From positions 1 to 17,403 of the forward strand of contig CASFFJ010000100.1 in NCBI GenBank assembly GCA_949293915.1: a stretch of 17,403 nucleotides of DNA, read 5' to 3'. The position numbers and the translations under genes were made by a program. This DNA comes from an uncultured Christensenella sp. Lineage in GTDB: Bacteria > Bacillota > Clostridia > Christensenellales > UBA1242. The notes under the pieces were generated by a model. That model made no database searches. It was not told where the DNA came from and worked only from the letters and a program-made list of their open reading frames with translations. Shown here piece after piece: positions 13,854 through 17,403 of the stretch. The first letter of the stretch is position 1, and the number at the start of each line of letters is the position of its first letter.

Positions 13854-13876
13854 ACTTGAAAAAAAATATTTGTCAA
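13848..13876 (-). promoter_or_regulatory. consensus SigA promoter of rpmE
   Basis: On the minus strand a perfect -35 TTGACA (13876-13871), a 17-bp spacer and a perfect -10 TATAAT (13853-13848) are present, with A-tracts upstream of the -35 that may act as an UP element. The leader to the rpmE ATG is about 25 nt. Confidence 0.92.
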
Positions 13877-13921
13877 CCTTTTTTAAACTTTTTTTAATAT
13901 TAACATAATCATACCCACATT

Positions 13922-15160
13922 TTATTTAACAATTAATCTTTTTGCGACCATATTTATATCTCCTGCACCAACAAATACAATGTTTTGAATATCCGTGCTA
14001 TCATTTATACATTTTGTTAAGGTTTTCTCACTAGCACAATATTTTGTATTATTGTTTTTTTGTTTTATTGCATTAAATAATTCTAGTGCACTTGCCCCAT
14101 CTTTTTTAGTCTCACGCGCAGGATACTCTTTGTATATAATAAGATTATCAATTTTTGTTAACACGCGCATAAATTCACTAAATAGAAATTTTGTACGTGA
14201 ATATGTATGCGGTTGGAATATGAATAACGTATTGCTATGCGTTTTAATGAAACTAGATGTAAACGCTTCAATTTCGGTAGGATGATGAGCATAATCAATA
14301 AATATATTTTTATTTTTATAAACACCAATATGCTCATTTCTTCTTGGTACACCTTTATATTTTTTCATTAGCTTGATTGCAAAATTCTCATCTACACCCA
14401 AATATTTAACAACCGCTAGTGCAAGTGACATATTTTTTTGATTATATTCGCCTTTTAATTCGCCCTCAATATAACAGTTTTCCACAAAATGCACACCTTT
14501 TAGTTTGATAAATGATGTGCTATTATCTTTTATAACAAATCTCGTTTTGCCTCGTCGTAAAAAAACTAAAAATGCACTACGCAAATTAAACATATTAGTA
14601 TAACAATCCATATGGTCTGGTTCAACATTTGTTATAACTGAAATTGTTGGATGAAGTGCCAAAAAACTTTTTTTATATTCACACGCCTCCACCACAAGAT
14701 AATCATCTCCAAACTTAAATCGCGGTGCAAAAACATCCGCGCCAATATGACACGAGACCTTTTTATTGCTAGCACGCAGTACTTCGTAAATAATTGATGC
14801 TGTCGTGCTCTTTCCGTGCGTGCCCGCAACCGCAATCACACATTTAAATTCACGGCATAACATATCAAGTGCCTCTGCCCTGTCGATAACTTTTATATTC
14901 AAATATTTCAAATGTAATAAATATTTATTGTCTTTTGGTATTGCGCCATTGACTATACACAAGTCAACATTCAAAAAAGATTTATCAAATTTTTTTGAAA
15001 ATTTCATTCCCTTTTTTACTAATTCATCTATATATTCGTTAGCCTTAATATCATATCCAAAAACAAGTTTATTTTTTTCTAAAAGTGCTTTTGCTATTTG
15101 GTGCATACTAACGCCACCTACACCCAATAACAAAACAGAATCAAATTCGTTAATATTCAT
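13922..15160 (-). CDS. murC: UDP-N-acetylmuramate--L-alanine ligase
   Basis: MurC joins L-alanine to UDP-MurNAc with ATP in the cytoplasm, the first peptide step of peptidoglycan synthesis. The 412-residue product is shorter than the usual 430-480. It has the UDP-binding Rossmann motif GVGGVSM (13-19), the ATP P-loop AGTHGKSTT (112-120), TNVEPDHMDCY (177-187), GVPRRNEHIG (270-279), DYAHHPTEIEAF (289-300) and the C-terminal QPHTYSRTKF (316-325). The region at 158-165 (VEACEYKK) replaces the more common ADESD version. No SD is seen before the ATG at 15160, and an in-frame TAA lies two codons upstream, so the start is fixed. A TATAAA box just upstream would give an almost leaderless mRNA. It lies apart from other mur genes here. 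Confidence 0.93.
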   Translation of the reverse strand: MNINEFDSVLLLGVGGVSMHQIAKALLEKNKLVFGYDIKANEYIDELVKKGMKFSKKFDKSFLNVDLCIVNGAIPKDNKYLLHLKYLNIKVIDRAEALDMLCREFKCVIAVAGTHGKSTTASIIYEVLRASNKKVSCHIGADVFAPRFKFGDDYLVVEACEYKKSFLALHPTISVITNVEPDHMDCYTNMFNLRSAFLVFLRRGKTRFVIKDNSTSFIKLKGVHFVENCYIEGELKGEYNQKNMSLALAVVKYLGVDENFAIKLMKKYKGVPRRNEHIGVYKNKNIFIDYAHHPTEIEAFTSSFIKTHSNTLFIFQPHTYSRTKFLFSEFMRVLTKIDNLIIYKEYPARETKKDGASALELFNAIKQKNNNTKYCASEKTLTKCINDSTDIQNIVFVGAGDINMVAKRLIVK

Positions 15161-15463
15161 ATAATTTTATATGATTAGTAATATAAAATAGTTTTTGTCT
15201 AAATTGGTTTTTGTTAAAATTTTTAAGTTAAAAACTAACCAAATTTAATCGCGAATAGTTTATTATTTTTAAGCATATTTTACTGATTTTTTAAATACAT
15301 TAATATTCTTATAACGACAATCGCAAAAACAATACATTAAAAATAACGGAAAAAATTATAAAAAACAAAAAATTATATTAAAAATATTTGTTTTAAATTA
15401 AAAATTAAGGTATAATATAAATGACTAGCAATAGTTAATCTATAAAAGGGAAGGTGAACAGAC
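15161..15463. other. AT-rich divergent spacer between murC and spoVG
   Basis: This 303-nt stretch contains no gene that I can support. An imperfect inverted repeat, AAATTGGTT (15201-15209) with AACCAAATTT (15237-15246) plus partly matching inner arms, could form a cruciform or an operator. The plus-strand spoVG promoter lies at 15388-15416. On the minus strand, TATAAA about 5 nt before the murC ATG is the only candidate -10 and lacks a good -35. Confidence 0.6.
15388..15416 (+). promoter_or_regulatory. promoter of spoVG
   Basis: TTGTTT (15388-15393), a 17-bp spacer and TATAAT (15411-15416) fit a SigA-type promoter. The sporulation factor SigH drives spoVG in B. subtilis; a clear SigH-type -10 (GAAT) is not seen at the expected place. 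The -10 lies in a 15-mer shared exactly with 9006-9020. Confidence 0.65.
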
Positions 15464-15733
15464 TTGAATATCACAGACATTAGAATTAGATTGGTGACCA
15501 AGGAAGATAGCAAGTTGAAAGCCGTTGCTTCATTCACTATTGACAACGCATTCGTCGTACATGATGTGAAAATTATTGAAGGCACAAATGGTAATTTCAT
15601 CGCTATGCCTTCAAAGCAAGCACCAAGTGGCGAGTACAGAGATATCGTACACCCATTGAACACTGAAACTAGAGAGCAAATCAGTTCAGCAATTTTGTCT
15701 GCCTACGAAGCTGAAAAGAATAAGGCAGAATAA
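15464..15733 (+). CDS. spoVG: SpoVG-family RNA/DNA-binding regulator
   Basis: SpoVG is a small nucleic-acid-binding regulator conserved in Firmicutes, named for a sporulation role in Bacillus but present in non-sporulating species too. The 89-residue product has the family pattern NITDIRIRLV at the start, AVASFTIDNAFVVHDVKII, the signature AMPSKQAPSGEYRDIVHPL, and a C-terminal helix. The start is TTG at 15464, following the SD AAGGTG (15451-15456) by 7 nt; no better ATG exists. It has its own promoter and terminator and is divergent from murC. In several Clostridia these genes are near each other, which I recall from family knowledge rather than from the sequence. Confidence 0.95.
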   Translation: MNITDIRIRLVTKEDSKLKAVASFTIDNAFVVHDVKIIEGTNGNFIAMPSKQAPSGEYRDIVHPLNTETREQISSAILSAYEAEKNKAE

Positions 15734-15739
15734 TTAAAT

Positions 15740-15762
15740 TCCACGTTATACGTGGATTTTTT
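15740..15762 (+). terminator. intrinsic terminator of spoVG
   Basis: TCCACG (15740-15745) pairs with CGTGGA (15751-15756) around a TTATA loop, followed by a T-run (15757-15762). It lies seven bases after the spoVG stop codon. Confidence 0.87.
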
Positions 15763-15868
15763 ACGCTTAAAATATAAAATTTGACATTTTTAAATGTATA
15801 ATTTTATCTATATCTTATTTTATATGTAAATAAATATTTTTAGCATAAATTTTTAATAAATTGTCATT

Positions 15869-15900
15869 AAAAAATGTGTCTATTAATTTAGACACATTTT
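15869..15900. terminator. intrinsic terminator of the GLUG-like gene, possibly bidirectional
   Basis: A 12-bp perfect stem AAAATGTGTCTA (15871-15882) with TAGACACATTTT (15889-15900), loop TTAATT, is followed on the minus strand by a U-run. It lies just after the stop of the minus-strand gene at 15906. The T-run on the other side allows action in both directions. The AT-rich 15763-15868 before it holds nothing else recognisable. Confidence 0.9.
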
Positions 15901-15905
15901 TATTT

Positions 15906-17403
15906 TTATAAAATTCCATTCAAGAATGATAATTTAATTCCACTGCCATTGTCTTGCCAAATTTTTTCTTCGGTAAAGTCATATTGCATAGCATAACTAA
16001 ATTTGTCTGTACCTAATGTCAAAATCCCGGTTCCATCTTTAGACAATTCACAGTTAGTTGTAAATGCTGTAACTTTATAGAAATCATCTTCAGAAATCAA
16101 TTTATAATAATTACCATTGCCAGATGCTTTATATGTAGTTTGTTGCCAGAAAATCCACGCACCACCTGTTACAAAATATGATTTTTTAATATCTTTACCA
16201 TATTTATTTGCCATTGTTTCGTTGATTGTAACGCTTTCAATTACACCTGAACAACCTTTTGCTTCAAACACATTGTAATTAGCTCCATTACCTTCGTTGG
16301 TTTTATCATTCCAAGTATCTAAATAGAAAACACCATTACCATTGAGACTTGAATTAATAGTAGCATTCTTTAATGTAGCACCGCTAGGGAATTCAAGAAC
16401 AATAAGTGAACTTCTTGTATTGGCTTCTTTACCATAAATCTCGCTTACCGCTTGAACGTTTGTGATTGTACCAGCCCTAAAGTCATACACAACACCAGCA
16501 ACAAATACATCGCCTTCAATTATGTTTTGTTCAGTTAGATATTTACCAATAAACACTTGGTCAATGATTGCACCTGCATTGTTCATAACAGCCACAACGC
16601 CACCAACATAGTTACCTGCAATATTAGAAGTTACCACCGCGCGCGAAATTGTTGAATTTGCACCAGAATTTATTGCGGTAATACCACCAACGTAATATTG
16701 TTTACCTGTATAGCAATTACCAATAGTTGCGAATTTTACAGTTACATTTGTTATAGTCGAATCATTCGCACCAGCAACACCGCCAATATACATATTGTCA
16801 TTTGCTTGATTGATATTGATTGCACCATTGAATGAACCGCCTTCAACTATGCCATCATTAACAGCCACTAATCCACCAACATATCCACTACCTTCGTTAT
16901 TGTATGCTAATGTAGCTGTAACATTGATTGAATTTATTGTAGCTTTATTTTCTGCAACAGCACCACCAACTTTAGATTTTGCATAAATTGTTGAATCGTT
17001 TACATAAGAATGTTGAATAGTTGAATTTTCGTTTACAGCAACCAAACCACCTGCATTAGTGATATTCGCATTTGCATCAATATTTATATTAGAAACTGTA
17101 ACATCTTTAATGGTTGTTGAGTTGTTTATTTTACCTGCAACCCCACCAAAATTAGTGATTGTGCTATTGATAGGATTAACATAGCTGATTGTAACATTTT
17201 CAATATAACTACCAATCTCGTTAGTTGAACTGATTTCGCCAGCCAACGCACCAAAATTTGTAGCATTAGCAACACCTAAAACTACAATATTTAAATTCTT
17301 AACTGTACTATTTGTGATAGTTTTAAATAATCCAAGATTGCCATCTTGTGCATTTGCTAGATTGACTGTAATTGTTTTATTATTTCCATCAAATACACTA
17401 TCA
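15906..17403 (-). CDS. C-terminal part of a repetitive GLUG-like surface protein (5' end outside window)
   Basis: The reading frame is open to the window edge (first full codon at 17400-17402), so 498 C-terminal residues are seen. It opens with VFDGNNKTITVNL and GLFKTITNSTVKNLNI, the pattern of GLUG-type repeat proteins. At least eight imperfect repeats of about 20-45 residues follow, each with a GG(V/L/I/A)xAxN core and a Ser/Thr/Asn-rich strand (for example GGVAGKINNSTTIKDVTV, GGLVAVNENSTIQHSYV, GGVAGANDSTITNVTV). This suggests a right-handed beta solenoid. The final ~120 residues differ and end SGIKLSFLNGIL, with no LPXTG anchor or transmembrane tail. A secreted or surface role is inferred from the family; the N-terminus is not visible. 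The TTG at 17244-17246 is internal, not the start. Confidence 0.85.
   Translation of the reverse strand, partial: DSVFDGNNKTITVNLANAQDGNLGLFKTITNSTVKNLNIVVLGVANATNFGALAGEISSTNEIGSYIENVTISYVNPINSTITNFGGVAGKINNSTTIKDVTVSNINIDANANITNAGGLVAVNENSTIQHSYVNDSTIYAKSKVGGAVAENKATINSINVTATLAYNNEGSGYVGGLVAVNDGIVEGGSFNGAININQANDNMYIGGVAGANDSTITNVTVKFATIGNCYTGKQYYVGGITAINSGANSTISRAVVTSNIAGNYVGGVVAVMNNAGAIIDQVFIGKYLTEQNIIEGDVFVAGVVYDFRAGTITNVQAVSEIYGKEANTRSSLIVLEFPSGATLKNATINSSLNGNGVFYLDTWNDKTNEGNGANYNVFEAKGCSGVIESVTINETMANKYGKDIKKSYFVTGGAWIFWQQTTYKASGNGNYYKLISEDDFYKVTAFTTNCELSKDGTGILTLGTDKFSYAMQYDFTEEKIWQDNGSGIKLSFLNGIL

Noticed and set aside
17244..17246. TTG as start codon of the GLUG-like gene
   Set aside because: The same frame is open upstream to the window edge with matching repeat sequence, so it is an internal Leu codon.
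1..17403. tRNA or rRNA genes
   Set aside because: No cloverleaf with TTC-type T-loop and CCA-end context or rRNA-like block was seen on either strand; the GC-richer patch at 8786-8920 does not fold as a tRNA.

Overview
The window looks like a chromosome segment from a low-GC Gram-positive bacterium (Firmicutes, probably an uncultured Clostridia-like gut lineage). The evidence is strong AT bias, strong Shine-Dalgarno (SD) sites, a SpoVG homologue, a zinc-ribbon S14, a four-cysteine L31, a MurC ligase, and the gene order rpmE-prmC-prfA. The lineage is inferred; no rRNA or marker phylogeny is available here. All 27 visible stop codons are TAA or TAG and none is TGA, although the standard code gives full-length proteins.

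Region 1 (1-8623, minus strand) is an unbroken S10-spc ribosomal protein operon in canonical order: rpsJ, rplC, rplD, rplW, rplB, rpsS, rplV, rpsC, rplP, rpmC, rpsQ, rplN, rplX, rplE, rpsN, rpsH, rplF, rplR, rpsE and rpmD (cut by the window edge). Junctions are about 15 nt or shorter or overlap, and SD sites are built into stop codons or terminal codons. A consensus promoter (8925-8953) drives the operon through a leader of about 295 nt whose first ~130 nt look strongly structured.

Region 2 (9148-11465) holds two genes I do not recognise, arranged tail to tail around a bidirectional terminator: a 153-residue protein divergent from the ribosomal operon, and a 545-residue Lys/Asp/Glu-rich protein with a perfect-period 18-bp minisatellite. 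Each has its own promoter.

Region 3 (11622-15160, minus strand) is a housekeeping group: murC, rpmE, prmC and prfA. PrmC methylates the GGQ motif of the release factor made by prfA. rpmE has a consensus promoter overlapped by a long palindrome (likely an operator) and is followed by a terminator hairpin.

Region 4 (15161-17403) starts with an AT-rich divergent spacer, then spoVG (TTG start, own promoter and terminator), then the C-terminal part of a large repetitive GLUG-like protein on the minus strand that continues past the window edge.

Most of the window is core translation machinery. The least explained elements are the two unknown genes of region 2, the S10 leader, the rpmE palindrome, and several divergent segments in otherwise conserved ribosomal proteins.
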